From Aminobacter aminovorans (GTDB lineage: Bacteria > Pseudomonadota > Alphaproteobacteria > Rhizobiales > Rhizobiaceae), in assembly GCF_900445235.1 (NCBI RefSeq), contig NZ_UFSM01000001.1, positions 1,172,501 to 1,236,500 on the forward strand: 64,000 nucleotides of DNA. The letters are read 5' to 3'. A program made the position numbers and the translations under genes. Positions 63,203 to 64,000 of the stretch are shown in pieces. The notes under the pieces were generated by a model that made no database searches, was not told the DNA's origin, and saw only the letters and a program-made list of their open reading frames with translations. How positions within the stretch are numbered: position 1 is the stretch's first letter; each line of letters starts with the position of its first letter.

Positions 63203-64000
63203 TCAGCCTGCTTCCTTGGCCTGCCATGCCTTCATCGCGTCTTCGAACACCTTGTCGCCAGGGATGCCCTTTTCCAGCGTGAACAGTGCGCGGCGGCCGG
63301 ACTTGTAGACCACCGGCACGTCGATCCAGCTCTGGCGACGCAGCAGGTTCAGATTGGCGTCGACCTCGGCCTTGGTATCGTTGAGCGCGACGAGGAAGAA
63401 GCCGTCAGCGATCTTGGCCGGAATGCCAAGCAGCGAATTGCCGGCGTCCTGTTCCGAACTCTTCATCGCCACGCGCAGGATGTTCTCGATGCCGCCGCCG
63501 TCAAAGCCCTCGGGCGTCAGGAAGATCATCTCCAGTATATGGCTCGCCGGCAGCGTCTTGTCGGCGTTGCGGCGGATGGTCATGCGTAGCTGAATGTCCT
63601 TGCCGGGTATGGTCGCCTCGGCGCGGATCGCAGGCTCGGGCGGCAAGTCGCCGCCGGGCGATTCCTGAACCACCGTCCAGACCACGGAACCCGGTTCGGC
63701 CGAACCCTGGGCGACGTTGGTGCGCTCTTCGTAGAAGATCGCCTTCTGGCCCACAGCCACGGGGGCGTTTTCGCCCGCAACGGGCACAGTCGTTGCCGGG
63801 GTTCCCTCGGCGGGTGTCGCCGGCGTGGCAGGGGTTGCCGGTGTGGGCTCTGGCGGCGTTGCCGGTGCCGGCTGGGTGAGTGCAGCGACCGAGGTGCCTT
63901 CGCCGACACCGTTGCTGCCGCTGGCCGGGCCTGGATCGACTTCCTTGCCATCCGCGGTCATGCGCTGGGTGAACTTGCCCGGCTCGCCGGCTGCCGGCGC
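63203..64000 (-). CDS. Uncharacterised rhizobial protein, C-terminal part (runs off right edge)
   Basis: The frame is open to the window edge, giving at least 265 codons. The ATG at 63961 is internal because 13 further in-frame codons precede it. The visible N-terminal part is Pro/Ala/Thr-rich (PATPATPATPAEGTPATTVP). The folded C-terminal part has AIFYEERTNVAQGSAEPGSV, the segment GKDIQLRMTIRRNADKTLPA and ends DKVFEDAMKAWQAKEAG. No family was recognised with certainty. It looks like a long linker followed by a beta-rich domain, possibly membrane-anchored upstream of the window. Confidence 0.75.
   Translation of the reverse strand, partial: APAAGEPGKFTQRMTADGKEVDPGPASGSNGVGEGTSVAALTQPAPATPPEPTPATPATPATPAEGTPATTVPVAGENAPVAVGQKAIFYEERTNVAQGSAEPGSVVWTVVQESPGGDLPPEPAIRAEATIPGKDIQLRMTIRRNADKTLPASHILEMIFLTPEGFDGGGIENILRVAMKSSEQDAGNSLLGIPAKIADGFFLVALNDTKAEVDANLNLLRRQSWIDVPVVYKSGRRALFTLEKGIPGDKVFEDAMKAWQAKEAG

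Overview
The window is ordinary chromosome of a GC-rich alphaproteobacterium of the order Hyphomicrobiales (Rhizobiales), most likely the Mesorhizobium/Aminobacter branch of Phyllobacteriaceae. The basis is protein family content and gene order (helicase-S4-fdxA-carD, rpoH2, PhaR-PhaAB, DUF6867 beside livF, patatin-BdhA), intergenic palindromes of a kind common in this group, and EcfG-type promoters. I saw no tRNA, rRNA, CRISPR array, transposase or phage gene.

Layout. 1-3.7 kb: divergent lysR/mmsA, a small HTH plus DUF2975 pair, and a lipoprotein gene split by a frameshift. 3.7-7.8 kb: a hydroxyproline catabolic cluster (gntR, DapA-family deaminase, FAD oxidase, 4-hydroxyproline epimerase) with a four-site operator array. 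8.1-15.0 kb: a branched-chain amino-acid ABC transporter (livHMGF, DUF6867, livJ) whose LivG carries a long Ala/Lys/Pro linker and a C-terminal helix-hairpin-helix domain. 15.2-18.6 kb: pyruvate carboxylase. 18.7-23.6 kb: SH3 protein, MFS transporter, LysR/oxidoreductase pair and small proteins. 23.7-28.1 kb: RND efflux pump. 28.3-30.3 kb: patatin and 3-hydroxybutyrate dehydrogenase. 31-39.7 kb: ispG, a lytic transglycosylase, a PTS IIA protein, a hybrid kinase, a prenyl synthase, mtgA, rpmF and others. 39.9-42.9 kb: phaR and phaAB. 43-49.6 kb: aqpZ, a SUV3-like helicase, an S4 protein, fdxA and carD. 49.9-52.9 kb: a hydrolase and a cystine-type ABC transporter. 53.1-55.6 kb: rpoH2 and an M48 lipoprotein protease. 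55.8-60.3 kb: thiBPQ under a TPP riboswitch, with divergent thiN. 60.3-64 kb: an ABC-F protein, a homocysteine methyltransferase and a partial gene.

Functional links. Carbon storage is represented by phaA/phaB/phaR and bdhA with patatin. Anaplerosis by pyc may be co-regulated with the MFS gene, because both have palindromes with the core AAATCGATTT upstream. The general stress response appears through two consensus EcfG promoters (GGAAC-N16/17-CGTT), one before rpoH2 and one before a DUF3309 gene. Thiamine uptake and activation are grouped around the riboswitch.

I found no complete undescribed system. The most unusual items are the LivG-HhH fusion, the 53-bp near-perfect inverted repeat inside the thiamine operon, the duplicated block with a LexA-like box before the helicase, the structured operators, and several remnants (mmsA 3' duplicate, LysR fragment, frameshifted lipoprotein).
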